In this document: piece by piece, positions 8,355 through 16,189 of the stretch
How positions within the stretch are numbered: the first letter of the stretch is position 1
How the letters are laid out: every line of letters starts with the position of its first letter
Assembly: GCA_013912105.1 (NCBI GenBank)
Contig: JACERY010000016.1
Span: forward strand, 1 to 42,930
Reading direction: 5' to 3'
From: Acidimicrobiales bacterium
Lineage (GTDB): Bacteria > Actinomycetota > Acidimicrobiia > Acidimicrobiales > UBA8592
Length of the DNA: 42,930 bases
Notes under the pieces: model-generated
The model's input: the letters and a program-made list of their open reading frames with translations, nothing else
The model's database searches: none
What the model was told of the DNA's origin: nothing
Translations under genes and position numbers: made by a program

Positions 8355-9158
8355 TTGAGAACTATTGCTATCACTGGTTCAGCTTCAGGCATTGGGGCAT
8401 CAACAAGATCTTTACTTGAATCTAATTCGGTCAACGTAATTGGCATTGACCTCCACCACGCAGAGATTGAAGCTGATTTGAGCGAAGAAGAAGAAAGAAG
8501 GAGAGCCGTTTCAGAAATCATAAATTTATGCGAAGGGTCATTAGATGGACTCGTAACATCAGCTGGTGTCTCCGTACCCTTTAAGCCCAAAAGCATGCTC
8601 ACAATAAACTGGTTTGGAACAGTCGATTTAATAAGAGGTCTTAGAGAGACGCTATCCAACTCGGCAGGAATTTCGCATGTTGTCGCTATCTCTTCAAACT
8701 CAACAACAATCACTCCCAATGTTCCTACTTCCCTTGTCGAGGCTTGCCTAAATATGGACGAAGCCACTTGTTACGAAATACTAGAAAAGATGGATGAAAC
8801 TCAAGCAATGGCTATCGCATATGCAGCATCAAAACTTGCCGTTGCTCGCTTTGTTCGACAGAGTGCCCCAAAACCAGAATGGGCAGGATCCAACATACGG
8901 TTAAATGCTTTAGCACCTGGAGCGGTTCTAACGCCACTTCTTGAAGGCGGCTTAAATGATCCTACTTTTGGGGCAGCGATAAAGGGACTACCAATTCCTG
9001 TCGGACATTTTGGTGAACCTGCATTAATAGCGGAATGGATCCAAATGATGCTTTCCCCTGCTGCTGATTTTATGTGCGGGTCAATACTTTTTCTTGACGG
9101 AGGGTCTGATGCCTTAATACGACCTGATGATTGGCCAAATTCGATACAGCTCAAATAA
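8355..9158 (+). CDS. hsdA: 3-alpha-hydroxysteroid dehydrogenase/carbonyl reductase-like SDR
   Basis: A 267-aa SDR with a TTG start, fixed by an AGGAG at 8345-8349 five bases upstream. The cofactor motif is TGSASGIG (7-14); the active site is Ser113/114 (AISSNS) and YAASK (156-160). The unusual layout, with a short N-terminus, a DLSEEEERRRAV segment, a long insertion between Ser and Tyr, APGAVLTPLLEGGLNDPTFG, and the end FLDGGSDALIRPDDW, follows the Comamonas-type 3-alpha-HSD, which oxidises 3-alpha-hydroxyl groups of steroids and bile acids. That assignment rests on remembered sequence; other carbonyl substrates are possible. It heads a plus-strand run with an acyl-CoA synthetase and a SnoaL-like protein. 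Confidence 0.82.
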   Translation: MRTIAITGSASGIGASTRSLLESNSVNVIGIDLHHAEIEADLSEEEERRRAVSEIINLCEGSLDGLVTSAGVSVPFKPKSMLTINWFGTVDLIRGLRETLSNSAGISHVVAISSNSTTITPNVPTSLVEACLNMDEATCYEILEKMDETQAMAIAYAASKLAVARFVRQSAPKPEWAGSNIRLNALAPGAVLTPLLEGGLNDPTFGAAIKGLPIPVGHFGEPALIAEWIQMMLSPAADFMCGSILFLDGGSDALIRPDDWPNSIQLK

Positions 9159-9239
9159 GAATTCTGCCAATTGAGTAATTCTTCTTGCAAGACTTGTTGC
9201 CGTAATTTAGCATCACTCAAACAGGAAATAGGAGAAAAT

Positions 9240-10781
9240 ATGTACCCTGGAGCGATAGCCCAAGAAAGTCCCGACAAGGCAGCCATCATTATGGCGGACA
9301 CGGGAGAGACTATGACGTTTCAAGAGATGCATGATTACGCTGAGAAAGTAGCTAATCTTTTGCAATCTTCTGGCTTCGAACCTGGCGACCACATAGCACT
9401 GTGTTTGGAGAACCGACTTGAATTTCTTCCAATCTGTTGGGGTGCTCATTATGCAGGTTTATATTACACAGCGATAAGCTCTCGGCTAACAGCACCTGAA
9501 ATAACCTACATAGTTAACGACTGTGGCGCTGGGGCTTTCTTAACCTCTCCTTACAAGGGGAAAGAAGCAGCTGATTTATTTGATGATATTCCTAATGTTT
9601 TTCTACGTTTGAGCGTTGGAGGAGCAATCGAAGGTTTTGAATCTATAGAGGAGCTTTTATCTGAGCAGTCGGTCAATCCAATTGGGCCAAGAGTTGAAGG
9701 AGCAGACATGCTCTATTCTTCTGGAACTACTGGACGCCCGAAAGGAGTCAAAGCACCTTTGCCAGCGATACCTCTAGGTGAAACAGATGGGGTTACTGCC
9801 TTGCTCAGTATGCTATTTGGGGCGACTGCGGATTCGGTCTACTTATCACCGGCCCCGTTATATCATGCTGCCCCCCTTCGATTTTGCCGCGGCATACATA
9901 AACTTGGCGGGACAGTAGTCGTGATGCCGCGTTTTGGACCCGTTGAATTGCTAGAAAGCATCGAAAGATACAAAGCAACATTTCTTCAAGTCGTTCCTAC
10001 TATGTTTGTCCGCCTTCTCAAACTTAGCCAAGAACAAAGAGATTCATTTGATGTTTCCTCTCTCGAATCAGTTGTCCATGCAGCAGCACCATGCCCGATT
10101 CCCATAAAAAATCAGATGATTGAGTGGTGGGGAAAAATTATTCATGAATACTATGCCGGAACCGAGGGAAATGGTTTCTGTTACTGCAATAGCAACGACT
10201 GGCTTGCCCATGAAGGAACAGTAGGAAAAGCAATTCAAGGAGTATTGCATATCGTTGATGACGCTGGTGTTGAGTTACCTACTGGCGAGATAGGCGCAGT
10301 CTATTTTGAAAGCGATTCAAACTTTGAATACCACAATGATCCGGAAAAGACTAAGGGAGCTAGGTTAGAGAATGGCTGGTCTACTCTTGGAGATATAGGA
10401 AAAGTCGATAGCGACGGTTTTCTATATCTCACAGACCGAAAAGCATTCATGATTATTTCTGGAGGAGTGAATATTTATCCTCAAGAAGCTGAAAATATTT
10501 TAACTATGCATGAGAAAGTTCTTGATGTTGCTGTTTTTGGAGTACCAAACGATGACTTAGGAGAGGAAGTCAAAGCTGTTGTTCAACTTATTGATCCCAC
10601 GTTGGCTTCACCTCAAGTAGAACAAGAACTTCTCGTGTATTGCCAAGAGCAACTTGCTCGTGCGAAATGCCCGCGTAGCATTGATTTCCTCGAAGAACTC
10701 CCTAGACATCCAACAGGGAAACTCTATAAAAGGATTTTACGTGATAAATATTGGGGTGATACTGAGAGCCGGATTGTATAG
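9240..10781 (+). CDS. Acyl-CoA synthetase (AMP-forming, FadD family)
   Basis: A 513-aa adenylate-forming ligase that activates a carboxylic acid as its CoA thioester. Core motifs are YSSGTTGRPKGVK (about 159-171, ATP phosphate loop), YYAGTEGNGF (adenine pocket), STLGDIGKVDSDGFLYLTDR and the hinge, MIISGGVNIYPQEAEN, and the catalytic lysine in PTGKLYKR near the C-terminus. The ATG at 9240 is chosen because AGGAG stands five bases before it; an upstream in-frame TTG at 9171 lacks one. MYPG at the N-terminus is typical of FadD4-type synthetases. It does not look like FadD3, the HIP-CoA ligase. Downstream of an HsdA-like SDR, a steroid or bile-acid carboxylate is a reasonable guess. Confidence 0.9.
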   Translation: MYPGAIAQESPDKAAIIMADTGETMTFQEMHDYAEKVANLLQSSGFEPGDHIALCLENRLEFLPICWGAHYAGLYYTAISSRLTAPEITYIVNDCGAGAFLTSPYKGKEAADLFDDIPNVFLRLSVGGAIEGFESIEELLSEQSVNPIGPRVEGADMLYSSGTTGRPKGVKAPLPAIPLGETDGVTALLSMLFGATADSVYLSPAPLYHAAPLRFCRGIHKLGGTVVVMPRFGPVELLESIERYKATFLQVVPTMFVRLLKLSQEQRDSFDVSSLESVVHAAAPCPIPIKNQMIEWWGKIIHEYYAGTEGNGFCYCNSNDWLAHEGTVGKAIQGVLHIVDDAGVELPTGEIGAVYFESDSNFEYHNDPEKTKGARLENGWSTLGDIGKVDSDGFLYLTDRKAFMIISGGVNIYPQEAENILTMHEKVLDVAVFGVPNDDLGEEVKAVVQLIDPTLASPQVEQELLVYCQEQLARAKCPRSIDFLEELPRHPTGKLYKRILRDKYWGDTESRIV

Positions 10782-10789
10782 GAGCATTA

Positions 10790-11257
10790 ATGAATCTAGA
10801 TGAGATAAGCGACAATCTTGAGATTGAAAGATTAATGGCAAAATACGTTGATGCAATCGATGGAAAAGATTGGGATTTGCTCGATGAAGTTTTCACTGAT
10901 GATGCTTATCTCGATTATGAAAGCTCCGGAGGGCCAGATGGAAAAGGTGAATACTTAAAGGTAAAGAAATGGCTACAAGAAAGCCTTGCTATTTTCCCAA
11001 TGACGCAACACATGATAGGGAAGACATCAATTGATTACGATGGGGAGTCAGCTAAATGTAAAACGATTTTCCACAACCCGATGGGTGCGCCTGTAAATTC
11101 GGATGGGTTTTTTGACCCAGATGGAGATCAGCTCCACATCTTTATTGTCGGCGGCTGGTACAACGACTTTTGTGTTAAGACTAGGCATGGGTGGAAAATC
11201 AAAGAGAAAATTGAGGAACAGGCTTTTATGCAAGGTTCTTTTCCCCCATTCAAATAA
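10790..11257 (+). CDS. SnoaL-like/NTF2-fold protein
   Basis: A 155-aa single-domain protein with the NTF2-like pattern: an N-terminal helix (IERLMAKYVDAIDGKDWDLLDEVFTDDAYLDY), then beta strands ending GWYNDFCVKTRHGWKIKEKIEEQAFMQG. The family includes polyketide cyclases, delta5-3-ketosteroid isomerase relatives and many unassigned proteins. A ketosteroid-isomerase-like job would suit the steroid context, but this is inference. Its ribosome site AGGAG (10780-10784) overlaps the stop codon of the acyl-CoA synthetase gene, five bases before the ATG, so the two are co-translated. It ends 10 bases from the convergent TrmH-type gene. Confidence 0.8.
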   Translation: MNLDEISDNLEIERLMAKYVDAIDGKDWDLLDEVFTDDAYLDYESSGGPDGKGEYLKVKKWLQESLAIFPMTQHMIGKTSIDYDGESAKCKTIFHNPMGAPVNSDGFFDPDGDQLHIFIVGGWYNDFCVKTRHGWKIKEKIEEQAFMQGSFPPFK

Positions 11258-11267
11258 CGAATATCTT

Positions 11268-11858
11268 TTATTCAATGTGTTGATTCAACCACTCATACAT
11301 CGCTATTCCACTTGCAACACCTGCGTTAATAGAACGCGTAGAACCATATTGGGTAATAGCTAAAATCTGAGATGACGCAGCAATCATTTCTTTACTTAAA
11401 CCAGGCCCCTCTTGCCCAAAAACAAGAACACATTTTTTAGGCAATTTCGTATTCTCAATAGGCACTGACCCTGGTACGTTATCAATACCAATGACCGCAA
11501 GGGTCTCAGCGACTGCCCACGAGAGAAACTCCTCGACAGTTGCATGATGGAAGACGTGTTGATAGCGATCAGTTACCATCGCCCCTCTTCTATTCCACCT
11601 TCTTTTGCCAACTATGTGTACACCTCTAGCCATAAAAGCATTAGCGTTTCGCACTACAGTTCCTATATTGAAATCATGCTCCCAGTTCTCTACTGCAATG
11701 TGGAATGAATGACGATTTTTATCTAAGTCTTCAACGATTGCTTCTCTGGTCCAATAACGATATTTATCTACAACATTTCTGGTATCGCCACTCTCCAGAA
11801 GTTCGGTATCATAGCGCGAATCTTTTGGCCAAGGTTTTGGGTGTGGACCAACCGTCAT
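11268..11858 (-). CDS. SpoU/TrmH-family RNA 2'-O-methyltransferase
   Basis: A 196-aa SPOUT-class methyltransferase. The three SpoU motifs are present: NIGTVVRNANAF (64-75), VLVFGQEGPGLS (144-155) and AITQYGSTRSINAGVASGIAMYEWL (167-191), which form the trefoil-knot SAM site. It modifies ribose in tRNA or rRNA; the exact target is not readable. There is no extra N-terminal substrate-binding domain of the RlmB type. It is the last gene of a long minus-strand series, 66 bases after the hemolysin III gene, and unrelated to the steroid genes upstream. Confidence 0.9.
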   Translation of the reverse strand: MTVGPHPKPWPKDSRYDTELLESGDTRNVVDKYRYWTREAIVEDLDKNRHSFHIAVENWEHDFNIGTVVRNANAFMARGVHIVGKRRWNRRGAMVTDRYQHVFHHATVEEFLSWAVAETLAVIGIDNVPGSVPIENTKLPKKCVLVFGQEGPGLSKEMIAASSQILAITQYGSTRSINAGVASGIAMYEWLNQHIE

Positions 11859-11924
11859 TTTCCCTCAAGTTAAGTAATCGTCAACGTTACGAGGATACTC
11901 CAGAACAATTCTAATTTTGTTTTG

Positions 11925-12608
11925 CTATGCATTAGGGATCACCCCAAAAGCCATAACGCAATAATGCAAGGATGCAGCCAAAACGACCATAAGGTGCCAT
12001 ATTTCGTGATAACCAAAAATATCCGGCCACGGGTCAGGTCTCCTTAACCCGACAACAAATGCTCCAGTTGTATACAAAGCACCACCAATTGCTAAAAGAA
12101 TCAACCAAGTAAGGTCCAAGAAGTCTGATAACTGTGGGATAGCTACAATTGCCACCCAACCCATTGAAAGGAACAACGCATTCATCAAACCGTAAGGCGG
12201 ATCAAAGGGAAGGAAACGGATAATTGCACCTATAGCGACTCCCGCCCATGCTGTTATCAATAAGGTCTTTTGCACCCAACCGCTAACAGCCAACATACCA
12301 ATTGGGGTATACCCACCGGCTATACAAAGATAAATACCGATATGATCCAGACGTCTAAAACGCATCCAATCATGATCACTGAATTTAGTCCGGTGAAATA
12401 AAGCACTGATACCCAACATTGATGAAATACCAAACGCAAAAGCTGCTGCAGCAAACGAAGTTCTCGGCGATGGAGACGTAATGATAAGAGTCACTCCAAC
12501 AGGTATGGACAGGAAGAAACAATAGGCATGTAAGACACCCCTATATTTCGGGCGGTCGATTGCTCGTTCACGAACCACTTTTAAAGATTCTGGAATTTCT
12601 TGTTCCAT
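11925..12608 (-). CDS. Hemolysin III family (PAQR-like) membrane protein
   Basis: A 227-aa protein with about seven hydrophobic helices. PAQR/HlyIII signatures are present: a Ser and a His in the ISALFHRTKF region, RRLDHIGIYLCIAGGYTP, and HEIWHLMVVLAASLHY near the C-terminus, together giving the Ser/Asp/His zinc site typical of these predicted membrane hydrolases. The cellular role in bacteria is uncertain. The ATG overlaps the TAA of the phosphatase gene by one base (TAATG), showing tight coupling. Confidence 0.88.
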   Translation of the reverse strand: MEQEIPESLKVVRERAIDRPKYRGVLHAYCFFLSIPVGVTLIITSPSPRTSFAAAAFAFGISSMLGISALFHRTKFSDHDWMRFRRLDHIGIYLCIAGGYTPIGMLAVSGWVQKTLLITAWAGVAIGAIIRFLPFDPPYGLMNALFLSMGWVAIVAIPQLSDFLDLTWLILLAIGGALYTTGAFVVGLRRPDPWPDIFGYHEIWHLMVVLAASLHYCVMAFGVIPNA

Positions 12609-13108
12609 TAGAGCCTCAATGCTAGTTGACTAATGAAGCTGAATATTTCTTCAGCGCTAGAATCAAAAACATCTTGATCGCCGCCAGCTGGATCGATGAC
12701 TTCTTCCCATGCTGCAAAATCACTGTGCCCTAAACGAAGTTCCAGAATCCTATCATGAAGCTCCTCTTCTCCTTGCCGTAAATTAGTTGCTATACGTGGC
12801 AGCGATCCTGCAATTTGCACGAATTCTGGGTGGTGCCTTCTTATATAATCAATATGTTCCTTCTCAAAAACAACAATTAAATCTGCCCAAGCACAATGTT
12901 GTTTTTCTAGCTGTTGACTTCGATGGTCAGGGTCCGCAAACCCTTTTTTAGCCAGAGCAGATCGCGTACGCTGACTCATAGGAAGACCTGAAATAGAGAA
13001 CGTCCCAGCACCATCAATTTCATGACTTAAATTTTGAGCCTTCATCATTGTTGATGCCATTACCGATCGGGCTGCATTTCCAGTACATACGAAAAGTAAA
13101 TTAGCCAT
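12608..13108 (-). CDS. Low-molecular-weight protein tyrosine phosphatase-like protein
   Basis: A 166-aa protein of the LMW-PTP/arsenate-reductase fold. The P-loop is Cys8-X5-Arg14-Ser (VCTGNAARS) immediately after a hydrophobic strand. A DP pair in VIDPAGGDQDVFD supplies the likely general acid. It dephosphorylates phosphotyrosine or a small phosphorylated substrate; an arsenate role is less likely, as no additional redox cysteines stand near the C-terminus. Its start overlaps the thioesterase gene by eight bases and its stop overlaps the hemolysin III start, so it belongs to the minus-strand run downstream of the ipd genes. Confidence 0.85.
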   Translation of the reverse strand: MANLLFVCTGNAARSVMASTMMKAQNLSHEIDGAGTFSISGLPMSQRTRSALAKKGFADPDHRSQQLEKQHCAWADLIVVFEKEHIDYIRRHHPEFVQIAGSLPRIATNLRQGEEELHDRILELRLGHSDFAAWEEVIDPAGGDQDVFDSSAEEIFSFISQLALRL

Positions 13109-13727
13109 TGTTTCCTAATTGGGTTTCTCTTGGTCTCAAAAAAAGCGCGTTCGCTTCTGAACAAATACGTTTCCCTTCCAGACACTGTGCCTTAACTTTT
13201 ATTCGACGCCCTGATGATTCAACCAACCAACCAGAGAACTGAAGATCACTATTTATGGGCGTAAAAGATCTATATTTAATATTCAACTTTGCTGTGTAAC
13301 CAGTCCCTCCAGAGCTAAGCGATTGCACTGCGCCTAAGAGCTCATCAAAAAGTCCTGCTATGAAACCTCCATGCACTGCGAGCGGTGGACCTTCATACAA
13401 TTCTGAAAGATTCACCGTAAACGAGTAACCTGGCTGCCCTTCGGGCCCTGTATCCTCTTTCCACTCAAGCTCAGGAGAAAATAAATGTAATTCTCCTTGA
13501 AACAATGAGCGACTTCTGTAGGACATAGATCGAAATTTCCCGCTACCTGAATCTTTACTCCACCATTTTGGAACTTTCTCTCCGATTAAATCTTCAGTAG
13601 AATTTTCTATAGTCTCTGCTAATTCGTGAAACTTACTCGTGGGTATATCTAAATCAAGGATTCGTTTAGCAAGCGAGTGTACTGATTTTCTTAACCGTTG
13701 CGCAGCAGAGAAGTTCTCCTTATCCAT
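13101..13727 (-). CDS. Hotdog-fold acyl-CoA thioesterase (PaaI/THEM4-like)
   Basis: A 208-aa protein. The N-terminal 100 residues are polar, with no recognised domain. The C-terminal half is a hotdog domain with VHGGFIAGLFDELLGAVQ, containing the HGG and catalytic acid of PaaI/THEM4-like thioesterases, then TAKLNIKYRSFTPINSDLQFSGW. It probably hydrolyses an acyl-CoA, perhaps to release CoA from steroid ring intermediates that would otherwise sequester it; this is inference from its place directly downstream of the ipd and acyl-CoA dehydrogenase genes. The ATG overlaps the small upstream ORF by eight bases, with AAGGA about ten bases before it. Confidence 0.8.
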   Translation of the reverse strand: MDKENFSAAQRLRKSVHSLAKRILDLDIPTSKFHELAETIENSTEDLIGEKVPKWWSKDSGSGKFRSMSYRSRSLFQGELHLFSPELEWKEDTGPEGQPGYSFTVNLSELYEGPPLAVHGGFIAGLFDELLGAVQSLSSGGTGYTAKLNIKYRSFTPINSDLQFSGWLVESSGRRIKVKAQCLEGKRICSEANALFLRPRETQLGNNG

Positions 13728-13929
13728 AATGAAAGATTCCTTGTTGAAGTCGAAACACGCAAATTTGAACTGAAGGGTCTCGTTGGTTTATTTCTTTACC
13801 GGCAATTTCTTTGCTTTCTTTATCGCTAAGGTGACGTATTGACTCTGGAGTTTCAGCAATTTCATTACTAAAATTTAGCCCTTCTGAACACGAGAATTTA
13901 TTCAAAGCTTTGATATCAAAAGATTCCAT
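13720..13929 (-). CDS. Small protein of unknown function (69 aa)
   Basis: Not recognised. The 69-residue product is polar and mixed-charge, with two cysteines (positions 14 and 57), no hydrophobic helix and no known motif. Support for it being a gene is positional: it begins 11 bases after the acyl-CoA dehydrogenase stop, has TAGG seven bases before its ATG, and its TAA overlaps the thioesterase start by eight bases, giving the same tight packing as its neighbours. It fills what would otherwise be a 213-base gap. It may be only a chance ORF or a decayed remnant. Confidence 0.42.
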   Translation of the reverse strand: MESFDIKALNKFSCSEGLNFSNEIAETPESIRHLSDKESKEIAGKEINQRDPSVQICVFRLQQGIFHYG

Positions 13930-13940
13930 AAATACGCCTA

Positions 13941-14945
13941 TTATAAATTTAGGATTTTAGCTATGTTATTACGTTGGGAATTCTGATCACCCCATGAAGC
14001 TGAAAGAGCCCAACCTCTCTTTAGCCACAATTGAAGATCATATTCAACGGTATAAGCAATAGCTCCATGACACTGCAATGCTGTTCTACAAGAGAGATCA
14101 ACAGCTTTCGAAGATAGATATTTAGCCATTGCAACAGCGGCTGAACTCTCGTTTGAGTTATTTGATATTGCCCATGCAGCGCGGTGCACCATTGGTCGCG
14201 CAAATTCAATAGCCTTACCTGTATCAGCTAACTGGTGCTTCACAGCTTGGTTAACTCCAACAGGTTTTCCAAATTGTTCTCGCTCTTTGACGTAATCAAT
14301 AGTTTGTGTCAAGAGATGGGTTGCTATGCCTAAGCATTGTGCAGCAGCAGCCGTAGAGGCACTTTGTAGTCCCTCCTCAATTGCTTTACTTGACTTAACA
14401 ATCAAACTCTTACTTGAAGGTTCCCACTCAACGCTGAACAGTCGCCTTGTTTGGTCTATAGATTTTTGAAACATCAGGAGAGCATCTTTCCGTTCTATAA
14501 GATGCAATTCATCTGCGTTTTGCATTACTAAGTAGTCTGCAGAGTCAGCTGCTAAAACATATGAGTTTCCTAAGCCTGTGGTAACTTTCTGTTCTCCAGA
14601 CAAAAGGGCTGAAAGAAGTTCGCTCTGAATACTTTCGTTTCCATATTTTGAGAGTAAGGGAATCCCGATCGCTGTATGTTCAAGAACAATTTCTGGGCAA
14701 ATAAAACGGCCAAGCTCTTCCATGATTAAGACGTGATCAATATCGGACATCCCTAAGCCACCGAGATTCTGCGGCCCAGTCATACCCAAAACCCCGAGTG
14801 AGCTTAGGTTATCCCACAAGTTAGGGATTGTCCCCTGCTCTTTTAGGATCATTTCTTTCAAATTTGATGAAGTACATTCTCTTAGAAGCATCTCTTTAGT
14901 CGTTTCTGCAAAAAGAAGCTGGGTCTCATTGAATCTAAAGTCCAT
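13941..14945 (-). CDS. ipdE2: Acyl-CoA dehydrogenase, small subunit type (IpdE2/FadE33-like)
   Basis: A 334-aa acyl-CoA dehydrogenase-fold protein, shorter than canonical enzymes (about 380 aa). The C-terminal helical domain is clear: KEREQFGKPVGVNQAVKHQLAD, then QCHGAIAYTVEYDLQLWLKRGWA. The middle beta domain is eroded and the usual FAD-contact motif (T-E-P-x-x-G-S-D) is absent, replaced by VTTGLGNS. This is the pattern of the non-catalytic or half-site partner in the heteromeric dehydrogenases of actinobacterial steroid catabolism, such as IpdE1-IpdE2. The partner would be the 389-aa gene just upstream. The ATG at 14945 (MDFRFNETQ) is preferred to the TTG at 14954. The symbol is an inference from size and context. 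Confidence 0.78.
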   Translation of the reverse strand: MDFRFNETQLLFAETTKEMLLRECTSSNLKEMILKEQGTIPNLWDNLSSLGVLGMTGPQNLGGLGMSDIDHVLIMEELGRFICPEIVLEHTAIGIPLLSKYGNESIQSELLSALLSGEQKVTTGLGNSYVLAADSADYLVMQNADELHLIERKDALLMFQKSIDQTRRLFSVEWEPSSKSLIVKSSKAIEEGLQSASTAAAAQCLGIATHLLTQTIDYVKEREQFGKPVGVNQAVKHQLADTGKAIEFARPMVHRAAWAISNNSNESSAAVAMAKYLSSKAVDLSCRTALQCHGAIAYTVEYDLQLWLKRGWALSASWGDQNSQRNNIAKILNL

Positions 14946-15011
14946 AGTTAACAACTCTGATATACGGTCCCAAAGAAAAATTTAAGATCGTTCTTAAAAA
15001 ATTATAAGAAT

Positions 15012-16181
15012 TCATTTTCTTGGTAAACCCAAAACTCGTTCGGCAACTATATTTCTCTGTATTTCATTAGTCCCGGCATATATTGGGCCAGCTAAAGAGA
15101 ATAAATAACCACTCATCCAACTTCCCTCTGAATATGCATCGGGAGCATCTAGAACTAACTCCGCCTGATCCGCAAGGAGCCTAAGAGCAGTTGCGTGTAA
15201 ATCAACGTCTAACTCAGACCAGAATATTTTCATATAACTTGCCTCGGCTCCCATATTTGAACCGTGCATAAGTGCAGAGGCCTTAGAGAAAACTTGCCAC
15301 CTGTATGCTTGTGCTGCGACATATCCATCAACAACTTCATTACGCAATTCCTGAGGTATTTCATTCTTCTCGTCTAGCAAAGCCCGGTATAAACCCACGA
15401 GTTGAGTCGCTGCTGCAAGAAACCTTCCGGGAGCTCGAAGGTTAAGACCTCTTTCGCTACTTGCAGTAGCCATCGCCACGTTCCAACCTGCACCTTCATC
15501 CCCTAGCCTATTATCAACATGGACTAGACAATCGTCAAAGAATAGTTCCGCAAAAGCAGGCTCTCCATCAAGTCGAGAAACCGGTCTTCTCGTCAGTCCG
15601 GAAGTATTAGCTGGTACTAGGAGGTAGCTTAGGCCTGAATGTCTCTGGCTCGCAGGGTCTGTTCGCACTATACAGAATATCCAATCTGCCCATGCGCCTC
15701 TTGAACACCATGTTTTCTGCCCGTTAACCACATAATTCTCTCCATCCAAAACTGCAGTTGTAGAGAGGCTTGCTAAATCGCTTCCAGTATTTGGCTCTGA
15801 CCACCCTTGGGCCCAGATTTCTTCTCCGGCAGCCATTGCAGGAAGAAACCTATTCTTTTGCTTTTCAGAGCCCCATTCAAACAATGTTGGCCCAAGGAGC
15901 GTAATGCCATTTGTGTTAACTCTGCCAGGTGCCCCCGATAAGTAATACTCTTCTTCGAAAAGTAGCCACTCAATCAGAGAACAGTTTCTTCCACCGTACT
16001 CTGCAGGCCAATTAGGTACAGACCATTTGGAGTCGTAAAGATTCCGTTCCCAATTTCTATGTTGCTCGAACCCAATCTCCGTATCCATGGAAGGCCATTT
16101 TTCTTTTGGCTTATTCTCTTCTAACCAGGTGCGAGCTTCATCACGAAAAGATATTTCGTCAACTGAAAATCGTAAATCCAT
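15012..16181 (-). CDS. ipdE1: Acyl-CoA dehydrogenase, large subunit type (IpdE1/FadE30-like)
   Basis: A 389-aa full-length FAD-dependent acyl-CoA dehydrogenase that would introduce an alpha,beta double bond into an acyl-CoA. It has an N-terminal FRDEARTWLEENKP segment, WPAEYGGRNCSLIEW, the flavin motif AQGWSEPNTGSDLASL (about 134-149), WCSRGAWADW, and the C-terminal PIYAGTNEIQRNIVAERVLGLPR. It begins eight bases after ipdC and is followed by a degenerate partner dehydrogenase. The size and pairing match IpdE1-IpdE2 (FadE30-FadE33), which act on a hydroxylated HIP-CoA in ring C/D breakdown. The family is certain; the specific symbol is inferred. Confidence 0.85.
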   Translation of the reverse strand: MDLRFSVDEISFRDEARTWLEENKPKEKWPSMDTEIGFEQHRNWERNLYDSKWSVPNWPAEYGGRNCSLIEWLLFEEEYYLSGAPGRVNTNGITLLGPTLFEWGSEKQKNRFLPAMAAGEEIWAQGWSEPNTGSDLASLSTTAVLDGENYVVNGQKTWCSRGAWADWIFCIVRTDPASQRHSGLSYLLVPANTSGLTRRPVSRLDGEPAFAELFFDDCLVHVDNRLGDEGAGWNVAMATASSERGLNLRAPGRFLAAATQLVGLYRALLDEKNEIPQELRNEVVDGYVAAQAYRWQVFSKASALMHGSNMGAEASYMKIFWSELDVDLHATALRLLADQAELVLDAPDAYSEGSWMSGYLFSLAGPIYAGTNEIQRNIVAERVLGLPRK

Positions 16182-16189
16182 AGGGCTAC

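Noticed and set aside
8300..8767. 155-aa minus-strand ORF overlapping the HsdA-like gene
   Set aside because: It is antisense to a clear SDR, has no motif, and its composition is that of a reverse-frame shadow.
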